DNA of 38,384 bases from an uncultured Limosilactobacillus sp. GTDB taxonomy: Bacteria; Bacillota; Bacilli; Lactobacillales; Lactobacillaceae. A model generated the notes under the pieces. It ran no database searches. It worked only from the letters and a program-made list of their open reading frames with translations, and was not told where the DNA came from. The position numbers and the translations under genes are program-made. Positions 31,291 through 38,384 of this stretch are shown here, one piece after another. The first letter of the stretch is position 1; every line of letters begins with the position of its first letter. The stretch is taken from contig NZ_CAKPYE010000014.1 in the NCBI RefSeq assembly GCF_934202705.1, forward strand, positions 1 to 38,384, written 5' to 3'.

Positions 31291-31596
31291 ATGAAAATTT
31301 TAAGCGCATGTGCAAATGGTTCAGGAACAAGTTTGATGCTTTCAAGGACTGCTACTAAGGCAATGAAGGACTTAGGATTTAATGTCACTACTTCCGATCA
31401 TACCTCGGTTTCAGAAGCTAAGGGAACTGCCCGCAACTACGATGTTGTATTCACATCATTACCATTCGTTAAGATGTTTGATGAAGCGGAGAAGCGTGGT
31501 GCCATTGTAATTGGTGTTAAGAATGTGATGTCCAAGCAAGAAGTTGAAGATGCTGTCAAGAACAACGAGAAACTTCAAGCAAAGCTAAACAAGTAA
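31291..31596 (+). CDS. ulaB: PTS ascorbate-specific IIB component
   Basis: A 101-residue cytosolic phosphocarrier of the lactose/cellobiose-like IIB fold as used by UlaB. The phosphorylated cysteine is Cys7 in SACANGSGTSLM, the usual UlaB signature. ATG 31291 has GAGGAGG. It lies 38 bases after ulaA and 18 before ulaD. Confidence 0.95.
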   Translation: MKILSACANGSGTSLMLSRTATKAMKDLGFNVTTSDHTSVSEAKGTARNYDVVFTSLPFVKMFDEAEKRGAIVIGVKNVMSKQEVEDAVKNNEKLQAKLNK

Positions 31597-31614
31597 TCAA
31601 AAGGGGAAAATAAA

Positions 31615-32253
31615 ATGACAAAACCAATGTTACAAGTTGCGTTGGACACTGATACCACTGCCCAAGCACTCAATGTTGCTCGTCAAGTTAGCGATGTCGT
31701 TGACGTTGTTGAAGCCGGCACCCTCTTGATTTATCAAGAAGGAATGGATGCCGTGAGTGATTTACGGGCGATTGCACCGGACAAGATTGTGTTAGCTGAT
31801 GCTAAATGTGCTGATGCTGGTGGTCACATCGGTAAGGTTGCTAAAGAACATGGCGCTGATTGGTTAACTTGCATTAACGCTGCGACTGTGCCAACCATGG
31901 CGAATGCCCAAAAAGAAATTGAAGTTCAAGTTGAATTATATGAAGGCTGGGACAACAAGGAACGAGCACAAGAATGGCTGGATAATGGAATTGACCAAGT
32001 GGTTTATCACCAAAGCCGTGATGCCAAGTTTGCTGGGCAAACTTGGGGTGAAAAAGACTTGAACTCTGTAAAGAGTTTGATCGATATGGGCTTTAAGGTT
32101 TCTGTTACTGGTGGTGTTAAGCCAGAAGTCTTGAAATTGTTTAAAGGCCTTCCAGTATATTGTTTCATTGCTGGTCGGGCAATTCATGGCGCTGATGATC
32201 CACACGCAGCTGCTCTTGAATTCAAGAACGAAATTGACCGTATTTGGGGTTAA
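31615..32253 (+). CDS. ulaD: 3-Keto-L-gulonate-6-phosphate decarboxylase
   Basis: A 212-residue TIM-barrel enzyme of the orotidine-phosphate-decarboxylase suprafamily. It turns 3-keto-L-gulonate 6-phosphate into L-xylulose 5-phosphate and CO2. The DxKxxD motif of the family is LADAKCADAG near residue 62. The phosphate-binding end has VSVTGGVKPE and FIAGRAIHGADDP. Hexulose-phosphate synthase has the same fold, but the neighbours fix the call. ATG 31615 has AAGGGG. A strong hairpin follows, so the next two genes may be made in lower amounts. Confidence 0.95.
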   Translation: MTKPMLQVALDTDTTAQALNVARQVSDVVDVVEAGTLLIYQEGMDAVSDLRAIAPDKIVLADAKCADAGGHIGKVAKEHGADWLTCINAATVPTMANAQKEIEVQVELYEGWDNKERAQEWLDNGIDQVVYHQSRDAKFAGQTWGEKDLNSVKSLIDMGFKVSVTGGVKPEVLKLFKGLPVYCFIAGRAIHGADDPHAAALEFKNEIDRIWG

Positions 32254-32291
32254 TTACAAACTGCCTCAGTCAAAATAATCTCTTTTTTTGC

Positions 32292-32334
32292 AAAGCAATG
32301 GCGGGCTGTAATTGGTCTGCCATTGCTTTTTATT
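32292..32334 (+). terminator. Internal terminator between ulaD and ulaE
   Basis: AAAGCAATGGC (32292-32302) pairs perfectly with 32319-32329 and ends in a T-rich tail. It lies inside the ula operon, 20 bases before ulaE, and no promoter fits after it. Partial termination is the likely effect. Confidence 0.85.
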
Positions 32335-32353
32335 TGAAAGGAACGACTTAATA

Positions 32354-33238
32354 ATGACAAAAAATGCGTTAGGAATCTACGAAAAAGCCTTACCGCAAGA
32401 CTTAAGCTGGCAAGAGAAATTTCAATTAGTTCATGATTTAGGCTTTAATTTTCTGGAGTTCTCAATTGATGAAAGCGATGAACGTCTTGCGCGGTTAGAC
32501 TGGACGAAAGAACAGCGGGCAGAATTTCGTCAAGCAATGTGGACCACGAATAGTCGGATTAATACAATGATGTTGTCTGGTCACCGGCGTTACCCGCTGG
32601 GGTCTAAAGATCCGCAAATTCGTCAAAAGTCGCTAGAAATGATGAAAAAAGCGATTGATCTAGCGGTGGATTTGGGAATCCATAACATTCAAATGGCCGG
32701 TTACGATGTTTACTATGAAGACAAGACCATGCTGTCACGTGAACTATACATCGAAAACCTTGCTAAGTGTGTTCATATGGCCGCCAAAAAGATGGTGATG
32801 CTCTCCATTGAGACAATGGATGATCCGTTTTTAAACTCGATTGAAAAAATTGCGGAATTAAAGAGTCAGATTCACAGTCCATGGCTCCAGGCATATCCTG
32901 ATCTCGGTAACTTGAGCGCGTGGCCAGAAAACTATGTGCCTGTCGACTTTGAAAAACACATTGATGATGTTGCTGCAATTCATTTGAAGGATACGAAGGC
33001 AGTCACGCCAACTTTTAAGGGCCAATTTAAGAATGTCCCATTTGGTAAAGGGTGCGTTGATTTTGCAGGATTGCTTAAGGAACTCGTTCGTTTGAAGTAT
33101 AATGGTAGCTATACGATTGAAATGTGGACTGGCGATAACGGCGATAGTGATCCGATTGAGGAAATCAAAGGTGCTAAACAGTACTTCGATACGCTTTTCA
33201 AGCAGGTTGGTATTACTCAAGAACCTGTTAACAAGTAA
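32354..33238 (+). CDS. ulaE: L-xylulose/L-ribulose-5-phosphate 3-epimerase
   Basis: A 294-residue TIM-barrel isomerase (AP-endonuclease-2/xylose-isomerase-like) that turns L-xylulose 5-phosphate into L-ribulose 5-phosphate. Landmarks are LGIYEKALPQDLSWQEK at the start, LGFNFLEFSIDESDERLARLDW, GHRRYPLGSKD, IQMAGYDVYYE, LSIETMDDPFLNS and GSYTIEMWTGD, with the metal-binding Glu and His of the family. ATG 32354 is chosen with AAAGGAA ahead; the open frame extends 42 bases upstream into the terminator, where no ribosome site is seen. Confidence 0.96.
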   Translation: MTKNALGIYEKALPQDLSWQEKFQLVHDLGFNFLEFSIDESDERLARLDWTKEQRAEFRQAMWTTNSRINTMMLSGHRRYPLGSKDPQIRQKSLEMMKKAIDLAVDLGIHNIQMAGYDVYYEDKTMLSRELYIENLAKCVHMAAKKMVMLSIETMDDPFLNSIEKIAELKSQIHSPWLQAYPDLGNLSAWPENYVPVDFEKHIDDVAAIHLKDTKAVTPTFKGQFKNVPFGKGCVDFAGLLKELVRLKYNGSYTIEMWTGDNGDSDPIEEIKGAKQYFDTLFKQVGITQEPVNK

Positions 33239-33266
33239 ATCGCAATGAATTAAAGGAGAAAAGACG

Positions 33267-34001
33267 ATGCTTGAAGAATTAAAACAAGAAGTTTATGAAG
33301 CAAATATGCAACTGCCTAAGCTGGGTTTAGTTACCTTTACTTGGGGCAACGTTTCAGGAATTGACCGCGAAAAGGGCTTATACGTTATTAAGCCATCAGG
33401 GGTTCCTTATGAAGATTTAAAACCGGAAGATATGGTTGTTGTTAATCTGAAAGGGGAAGTTGTCGAAGGTGACTACAACCCATCATCAGATACACCAACG
33501 CATACTTATCTTTACAACCATTTTCCAAAGATTGGCGGCATTGTGCATACTCACTCGCCATGGGCAGTCTCATTTGCTGCTGCACGAATGGACGTTCCAG
33601 CCATGAACACAACCCATGCCGATACCTTCTATACGGATGTTCCAGCTGCGGATGCATTGACCAAACAAGAAATCGAAGAAGATTATGAAGGCAACACTGG
33701 TAAGGTAATTGTTCGGTCCTTTAAAGAACGGGGGCTCGATTACGAAGCGACGCCAGCAGCATTAGTAATGCAACATGGTCCATTTGCTTGGGGACCAACT
33801 CCAGACAAGGCGGTTTACAATGCCAAGGTGCTCGAAGTCGTGGCGGAAGAAGACTACCATGCAATGCAACTTACACATGAAGACTTGCACTTGCCACAAT
33901 ACCTTTTGGACAAGCACTATTACCGGAAGCATGGTGCTAATGCTTACTATGGTCAAAATAATGCCCATTCTAAGGACCATGCTAAACATGCGGGTAATTA
34001 A
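33267..34001 (+). CDS. ulaF: L-ribulose-5-phosphate 4-epimerase
   Basis: A 244-residue zinc-dependent class II aldolase-family epimerase. It makes D-xylulose 5-phosphate, the last step of ascorbate breakdown and the substrate of phosphoketolase. The zinc ligands stand in GGIVHTHSPWAVS and later in MQHGPFAWG. The substrate part TFTWGNVSGIDREKGLYVIKPSG is typical of AraD/UlaF/SgbE. The call as UlaF comes from the operon, since AraD is close in sequence. It could also serve L-arabinose metabolism. ATG 33267 has AAAGGAG. Confidence 0.95.
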   Translation: MLEELKQEVYEANMQLPKLGLVTFTWGNVSGIDREKGLYVIKPSGVPYEDLKPEDMVVVNLKGEVVEGDYNPSSDTPTHTYLYNHFPKIGGIVHTHSPWAVSFAAARMDVPAMNTTHADTFYTDVPAADALTKQEIEEDYEGNTGKVIVRSFKERGLDYEATPAALVMQHGPFAWGPTPDKAVYNAKVLEVVAEEDYHAMQLTHEDLHLPQYLLDKHYYRKHGANAYYGQNNAHSKDHAKHAGN

Positions 34002-34010
34002 TAATCTAAA

Positions 34011-34038
34011 GAAAGAAGCGATGGCTTCTTTCTTTTTT
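34011..34038 (+). terminator. Terminator of the ula operon
   Basis: GAAAGAAGC (34011-34019) pairs perfectly with GCTTCTTTC (34024-34032) around loop GATG, followed by T6. Confidence 0.95.
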
Positions 34039-34046
34039 GAAAAAAT

Positions 34047-34097
34047 TGGAAGCGGTTATCATTTATCGTAGTCATTGAATTGGTAACGGTTTATAAT
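34047..34097 (+). promoter_or_regulatory. ptsI promoter with weak cre-like sequence
   Basis: A perfect TATAAT at 34092-34097, with a poor -35 (TAGTCA) 17 bp upstream. TGGAAGCGGTTATC at 34047-34060 matches cre at 11 of 14. ptsI thus has its own promoter after the ula terminator. Confidence 0.55.
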
Positions 34098-34140
34098 TTA
34101 AATATGTGTCAAATGTTAAAGAAGAAAAGGAGAAAGAGTC

Positions 34141-35871
34141 ATGTCAAAAGACGTTAAAGGAATTGCTGCTAGTGATGGGATCGGCATTGCGCCAGCCTAC
34201 TTGCTGATTGATCCAGATCTTTCATACGATCAGAATAAGCAAATTAGTGACACGGAAGCTGAATACGCTCGTGTTGAAACGGCATTTAATGATTCGATTA
34301 CTGAATTACAAAAGATTAAGGAAAATGCAAAGGGCCGGTTAGGCGATGACGAACTTGAAGTCTTCGACGCTCATATTGCGATCCTGTCTGACCCCGAAAT
34401 GCTTGGTCAAATTAAGGATGATATTAATAACAACAAAACCAGTGCCGAAGCTGCTGTTGATAAAGTAACATCCAACTTTGCAGATATACTGGCAGCAATG
34501 ACTGACAATAAGTACATGCAAGAGCGGGCAGCGGATGTAAAGGATGTTGCAAAGCGGGCGATGAGTCACTTACTGGGTAAACAATTACCAAACATTGCTG
34601 GCATTGACCATCCGGTCGTTATTGTCGCTAAGGAAATTACACCTTCTGATACTTCGCAAATGGATGCCAAGTTTGTGAAGGGCATTGTAACGGATCTAGG
34701 TGGCCGGACTAGCCACGCTGCGATTATGTCACGGACTTTACGGATTCCAGCCGTAGTTGGTGCCGAAAATATTACTGAAAATGCCACAAATGGTCAAAAT
34801 ATCATTGTTGACGGCTTACATGGTGACATTATTGTGGATCCTTCAGATGACCAAGTGAAGGAGTACCAAGCCAAGGCTGATGCATTTGAAAAGGAACGCG
34901 CTGAATGGGCCAAATTAGTGGATGCACCTTCTGTTTCAAAGGATGGTAAGCACTTTGAAATTGCTGCTAACATTGGGACCCCGGACGACGTTGCTGATGC
35001 AATGAAGCAGGGTGCTGACGGCGTTGGTCTCTTCCGTTCAGAATTCCTTTACATGGGTTCTGATCACCTCCCAACTGAAGACGAACAGTTTGAAGCCTAT
35101 AAGAAGGCGATTGTCGGCATGAAGGGTAAGCCAGTGGTTGTGCGGACCCTTGATATTGGTGGGGATAAGCCATTAGATTACTTACCGCTTCCTGACGAAA
35201 TGAACCCCTTCTTAGGTTACCGGGCAATTCGGATTTGCTTAGACCGACCAGAAATTTTCAAGACCCAATTACGGGCATTGATCCGTGCTTCTGAATTTGG
35301 ACCGTTGTCCATCATGTTCCCAATGATTGGGACGTTAGCTGAACTGCGGGCTGCTAAGCGAATTTTTGCAGAATGTAAGACTGAATTACAAAAAGACCAC
35401 CCTGGTCTAGGTGATGATGTCAAGCTTGGAATGATGATTGAAGTTCCGTTGGCAGCAATTAACGCTGACAAGATGGCAGAAGAAGTTGATTTCTTCAGTA
35501 TTGGTACAAACGACCTGATTCAATACAACTTTGCGGCCGATCGTGGCAACGATGCAGTTTCTTACCTTTACCAACCATTGAACCCAGCATTCCTTGGCTT
35601 GATTAACCACGTGATTGCGGCTGCCCACCGTCATGGAACAAAGGCTGCAATGTGTGGTGAAATGGCCGGTGACGAATTGGCATTACCATTATTAATGGGA
35701 ATGGGCTTGGATGAATACTCAATGTCTGCTTCATCCATTTTACGGACTCGTTCAATGATGAAAGATCTTGACACTAAGGACTGTGCTAAGTTAGTGGAAA
35801 AGGCAATGGACTTAGACACGAACGAGGAAGTTGCTAACCTGATCAAGAAAGAATTAAACTTAGCTAAGTAG
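34141..35871 (+). CDS. ptsI: PTS Enzyme I (phosphoenolpyruvate-protein phosphotransferase)
   Basis: The general first enzyme of the phosphotransferase system: it takes phosphate from phosphoenolpyruvate and gives it to HPr in the cytosol. The length of 576 residues is normal. The phosphorylated histidine is His192 in LGGRTSHAAIMSR. The PEP-binding C-terminal barrel has GADGVGLFRSEFLYM, LDIGGDKPLDYLPLP, DFFSIGTNDLIQYNFAADR and the catalytic cysteine in AAMCGEMAGD. ATG 34141 has AAAGGAGAAAG. In most Firmicutes ptsI directly follows ptsH; here no HPr gene is found on either side or elsewhere in the window. HPr must be coded elsewhere. The gene could be the only Enzyme I or a second copy tied to the PTS genes nearby. 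Confidence 0.97.
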   Translation: MSKDVKGIAASDGIGIAPAYLLIDPDLSYDQNKQISDTEAEYARVETAFNDSITELQKIKENAKGRLGDDELEVFDAHIAILSDPEMLGQIKDDINNNKTSAEAAVDKVTSNFADILAAMTDNKYMQERAADVKDVAKRAMSHLLGKQLPNIAGIDHPVVIVAKEITPSDTSQMDAKFVKGIVTDLGGRTSHAAIMSRTLRIPAVVGAENITENATNGQNIIVDGLHGDIIVDPSDDQVKEYQAKADAFEKERAEWAKLVDAPSVSKDGKHFEIAANIGTPDDVADAMKQGADGVGLFRSEFLYMGSDHLPTEDEQFEAYKKAIVGMKGKPVVVRTLDIGGDKPLDYLPLPDEMNPFLGYRAIRICLDRPEIFKTQLRALIRASEFGPLSIMFPMIGTLAELRAAKRIFAECKTELQKDHPGLGDDVKLGMMIEVPLAAINADKMAEEVDFFSIGTNDLIQYNFAADRGNDAVSYLYQPLNPAFLGLINHVIAAAHRHGTKAAMCGEMAGDELALPLLMGMGLDEYSMSASSILRTRSMMKDLDTKDCAKLVEKAMDLDTNEEVANLIKKELNLAK

Positions 35872-35883
35872 TTTTAAATAATT

Positions 35884-35916
35884 AAAACGGCGTCGTTAAA
35901 AAGCGGCGTCTTTTTT
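35884..35916 (+). terminator. Terminator of ptsI
   Basis: GGCGTC at 35889-35894 pairs with GGCGTC at 35905-35910 using two G-U pairs, flanked by A and T runs, with T6 after it. It looks like a direct repeat in DNA but folds as RNA. Confidence 0.65.
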
Positions 35917-36189
35917 ATTGTAATAATGTTAAATAAATGGCACAGTTGATCAGTCGATTAGTGCATAAAATTAAGCGGGGGGGGTAGAATTAATTTTCTA
36001 ATAACGAAATTATTTATGATTTTATAGTTAAATTAAGTCATGCTTTGATTAATGTTTATGCTATAAAATAATTAATTCTTCAAATTTTTGATTGATAATA
36101 AAAGTTGAAAAAAAACCTATTAAAATAATAATCGTTCAAATGCGTGGAGTATTTGATAGATTTTTTGCTATTATATTGGAGGATTAATT
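35917..36189 (+). promoter_or_regulatory. AT-rich control region with a G8 tract before a surface protein gene
   Basis: The 318 bases between ptsI and the surface protein gene hold the ptsI terminator, a run of eight G at 35977-35984, and then very AT-rich DNA. Possible -35 boxes are TTGATA (36092-36097) and TTGAAA (36105-36110), but no convincing -10 at proper spacing is seen. TTGGAGG at about 36177-36183 is the ribosome site. No gene was found here. Confidence 0.5.
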
Positions 36190-38232
36190 ATGCAAAATAA
36201 TAAATTACGCTTCAAAATGTACAAATCTGGTAAAAACTGGATGGTTGCTGGTTTAATGACCACTGCCGTTTTAGCAGGTTTGACTTTGAGCAATGCTAAT
36301 GGTGACGTGGTGGCTCATGCCGATGTTAACGCACCAAAGACGACTCAAGTTGCTAGTCAAAAGCAAGAAGTAAGCCAAGATCAATACAACGATCAAAAGG
36401 CCAAGGTTGCTACTGACCAAACTAACGTTGACAACGCCCAAAAGGATGTTGACGCTGCTCAAACTGCAGTTGACAACGCTAAGAAGGCTAACGAAAATGC
36501 TGCTAAGGTCAACGATGCTAAGACTGCTTGGAAGAATGCTGAAGCAGATTACACTAAGGCTAACAGCGACTACAACAAGGCCCACAAGGCAACTGCTGAT
36601 GCCAAGGCTGCTTATGATCAAGCTAACGCCTACAAGAACAACTGGGACAAGAACGAAGACGCTTTATACAACAAGCTTCAAGATCAAATCTCAACATCTA
36701 CGGCCACTAAGACTGACAACGAAAAGGTTGCTAAGGATGAAACTGCTGCAGCTAAGAAGGATGACGCTGCTTATGACGCAACTGCTAAGTTACAAGCAGA
36801 AGCTCAAGCAAAGCTTGACGCCCTTAACGCCGACCACAAAGCTACTGCAGAACAAAAGCAAGATGCTGCAGACTACAACCAAAGCTTGCTGGACCAATTA
36901 AACTCACTTTACCAAGATTCACAAAAGCACAAGAAGGCTGCTGAAGATGCTAACAAAGCAGTTGCTAATGCCGACAAGACAATTCGGAATGCTAACAAGA
37001 TCTTGGCACCAAAGACTGACCGGAACCCGGCTGGTCGTGACTTATTAGGTCACAAGAAGGCTGCTGACAGTGCTGCTGACAAGAAAGTTGCTTATGAAAC
37101 TGCTTTGCAACACGAAAAGGACTTAAAGGCCGTTCGTGACGCTGCTCGTTTGACTGCTAATGCTAAGAAGGCTGCTTACACTCAAGCTCGTGCTGATTAC
37201 AACCTTCCAAACGATGCAGAATACGCAGAAATGCAAAAGAAGGCTACTGGTGCACGTCAAAAGATTAACAGCGACAAGGCTGATCCTGCATACACTAAGG
37301 TAACTGAACTTGAAGGCCACGTTAAGGATGCTAAGAAGGTTCTTGACAATGCTAAGAAGGCTGTTGATGGCGTTCAAGCTAAGGTTGATGCTCAAAACGA
37401 TAAATTAGCTAAGGCTCAAGCAGACCTTGATGCTGCTAAGGCCGACGCTGCTAAGAACACTAATGATGATGTATTAGCTTCTAAAGTTATTCAAAAACAA
37501 AGCATTGTTAACGCAATTAAGGCACGTCTTCACGGTGCTGATGGTAAAGATACTGCCGGCTTAATGCATGACCTTGCTGCTGCTAAAGAAAACGTTAAGA
37601 ACCGCGAAGGTGCTTTAGCTTGGTGGCAAAAGAAGCTTGATGGTGCTAAGGCTGACGCTCGTTACCAAAAGTTGGTTAGTGACATTAAGTACCGTCAATC
37701 AATCATTGACAAGGCTGACCAAGCAAAGGCTAACCGTGCCGCTGCTAAGGACGTTGACGAAGCAGTTGCTCCATTAGAAGCTGTTTTAGCACAAAAGCAA
37801 GGCGTTCTTAAGACTTACCAAGATGCATTAAAGGCTGACACTGACATTCTTAACAACATGGCTGTTAAGGGTCAAGCTGACAGTGGTAAAGACACTCCAA
37901 AGGGTGACGACACTAAGAAGGATGACAGCAAGAAAGACGATGCTAAATCTGATGACACCAAGGCAGATGTTAAGAAGGATGACGCTAAGTCAGATGCAAA
38001 GAGCGCTGCTAAGACAGACGTTAAGTCAGCTAAGACTGGTGTTCGCCAAGTTGCTATGACTCGCGCACAATACCGGAATTTAAAGAGTGCTGCTGATCAA
38101 AACGATACTAAGGCTAATAATGAAGCTAAGTTGCCACAAACTGGTAACAACGACTCAGCTGCTGTTCTTGCATTAGGTGCTGTTTCAGCAATGCTTGGCT
38201 TGGGTATGGTTGCTAAGAAGCGTGAATTCTAA
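36190..38232 (+). CDS. LPXTG-anchored coiled-coil surface protein
   Basis: A 680-residue secreted protein joined to the cell wall. The signal peptide has the KxYKxGKxW form (KMYKSGKNWMVAGLM, residues 9-23) and ends near AHADV. Residues of about 55-565 are rich in Ala, Lys, Asp, Asn and Gln with repeated units such as VDNAQKDVDAAQ and DNAKKAVDGVQAK, which predict long alpha-helical coiled coils. Residues of about 570-620 are a low-complexity Lys/Asp stretch with repeated KDDAKSD. LPQTG lies at 648-652, before a hydrophobic segment and the tail AKKREF. Codon use is narrow (mostly GCT and AAG), as in a highly expressed gene. Such rods often act as adhesins or aggregation factors; the ligand here is unknown. 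ATG 36190 has GGAGG. Confidence 0.9.
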   Translation: MQNNKLRFKMYKSGKNWMVAGLMTTAVLAGLTLSNANGDVVAHADVNAPKTTQVASQKQEVSQDQYNDQKAKVATDQTNVDNAQKDVDAAQTAVDNAKKANENAAKVNDAKTAWKNAEADYTKANSDYNKAHKATADAKAAYDQANAYKNNWDKNEDALYNKLQDQISTSTATKTDNEKVAKDETAAAKKDDAAYDATAKLQAEAQAKLDALNADHKATAEQKQDAADYNQSLLDQLNSLYQDSQKHKKAAEDANKAVANADKTIRNANKILAPKTDRNPAGRDLLGHKKAADSAADKKVAYETALQHEKDLKAVRDAARLTANAKKAAYTQARADYNLPNDAEYAEMQKKATGARQKINSDKADPAYTKVTELEGHVKDAKKVLDNAKKAVDGVQAKVDAQNDKLAKAQADLDAAKADAAKNTNDDVLASKVIQKQSIVNAIKARLHGADGKDTAGLMHDLAAAKENVKNREGALAWWQKKLDGAKADARYQKLVSDIKYRQSIIDKADQAKANRAAAKDVDEAVAPLEAVLAQKQGVLKTYQDALKADTDILNNMAVKGQADSGKDTPKGDDTKKDDSKKDDAKSDDTKADVKKDDAKSDAKSAAKTDVKSAKTGVRQVAMTRAQYRNLKSAADQNDTKANNEAKLPQTGNNDSAAVLALGAVSAMLGLGMVAKKREF

Positions 38233-38307
38233 TTTTCATAATCAATAGCAAATTATTTATCGCTCAAGATAAGTAGGGATTTGGATAACGAAGTTCATAA
38301 AATTAAG

Positions 38308-38384
38308 AGGGGCTGTGACATAAGTCCTTTATAATAAATGAACCGTTCGGAATTCTCAAAATTCCGAACGGTTCTTCTTTTTTA
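38308..38384 (+). repeat. Right copy of dispersed head-plus-hairpin repeat
   Basis: Head AGGGGCTGTGACATAAGTC (38308-38326), linker CTTTATAATAAATG, then a perfect 15-bp hairpin (38340-38354 and 38360-38374, loop CTCAA) and a T-rich end. The head equals the left copy at all 19 positions, and the linker is similar. The stem sequence is different but also paired. In this orientation it can act as a terminator for the surface protein gene about 75 bases upstream. Confidence 0.8.

Noticed and set aside
35889..35910. Direct repeat GGCGTC after ptsI
   Set aside because: It is better explained as a terminator stem using G-U pairs, with T6 following.
36271..37395. Long reading frames in other frames of the coiled-coil surface protein gene
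   Set aside because: They arise from the repeated GCT/AAG codons of the real gene; the translations are low-complexity Ser/Leu or Thr/Leu strings.
36400..38030. Possible CRISPR or DNA tandem repeat
   Set aside because: The repetition is at protein level (Ala/Lys/Asp helices). There are no regular repeat-spacer units of constant length.

Overview
The window looks like chromosome from a heterofermentative lactobacillus, with Limosilactobacillus or a close relative as the best guess. It is low-to-moderate GC with strong AGGAGG ribosome sites. It carries LPXTG surface proteins, one with a KxYKxGKxW signal, and CcpA-type cre sites. It also has 6-phosphogluconate dehydrogenase, transketolase and an ascorbate route ending in D-xylulose 5-phosphate, which suits phosphoketolase metabolism. 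The genus assignment is inference. No phage, insertion sequence, CRISPR array, rRNA or tRNA was seen. The two ends carry inverted copies of one small dispersed repeat (head AGGGGCTGTGACATAAGTC plus a hairpin), so the window may be a whole contig that broke at repeats.

Layout, left to right. (1) 1-3970: an LPXTG surface protein on the minus strand, then a YczE-like membrane protein with a glyoxalase-fold protein, then a small secreted protein. (2) 4015-6235: a transketolase gene behind a promoter with an unusual inverted repeat. (3) 6339-12616: a tyrosine decarboxylation operon, tdcA-tyrP-nhaC-tyrS. The tyrosyl-tRNA synthetase is last, not first as in the described operons. A further amino-acid permease follows behind a 250-nt leader. 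(4) 14184-17565: a minus-strand mannose-family PTS (IIC-IID-IIA-IIB plus an accessory membrane protein) from a promoter with a cre site in its spacer. A histidine phosphatase and a LysR regulator diverge from it, followed by gnd.

(5) 20735-27003: a galactitol-type PTS (IIA-IIC-IIB), its PRD regulator, a small membrane protein, an amidohydrolase-2 enzyme that may be a lactonase, and a cytochrome-b5-like protein. No galactitol or tagatose enzymes are present, so the substrate is unknown. This is the least explained part of the window. (6) 27103-34038: a DeoR repressor diverging from a complete ascorbate regulon (ulaG, IIA-IIC-IIB, ulaD, ulaE, ulaF). Two identical 14-bp boxes exactly 40 bp apart and a 13/14 cre site lie between them. 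(7) 34141-38384: ptsI standing alone without ptsH, then a coiled-coil LPXTG protein with a G8 tract upstream, then the right-hand repeat.

How the parts work together: ascorbate taken up by UlaABC as the 6-phosphate would be opened by UlaG, decarboxylated by UlaD and epimerised by UlaE and UlaF to D-xylulose 5-phosphate. Gnd and transketolase feed the same pentose-phosphate pool. PtsI would supply phosphate to all three PTS systems. The tyrosine operon would give proton-motive force and acid resistance by tyrosine/tyramine exchange. Several sugar operons carry cre sites, so they are probably shut off by preferred sugars.
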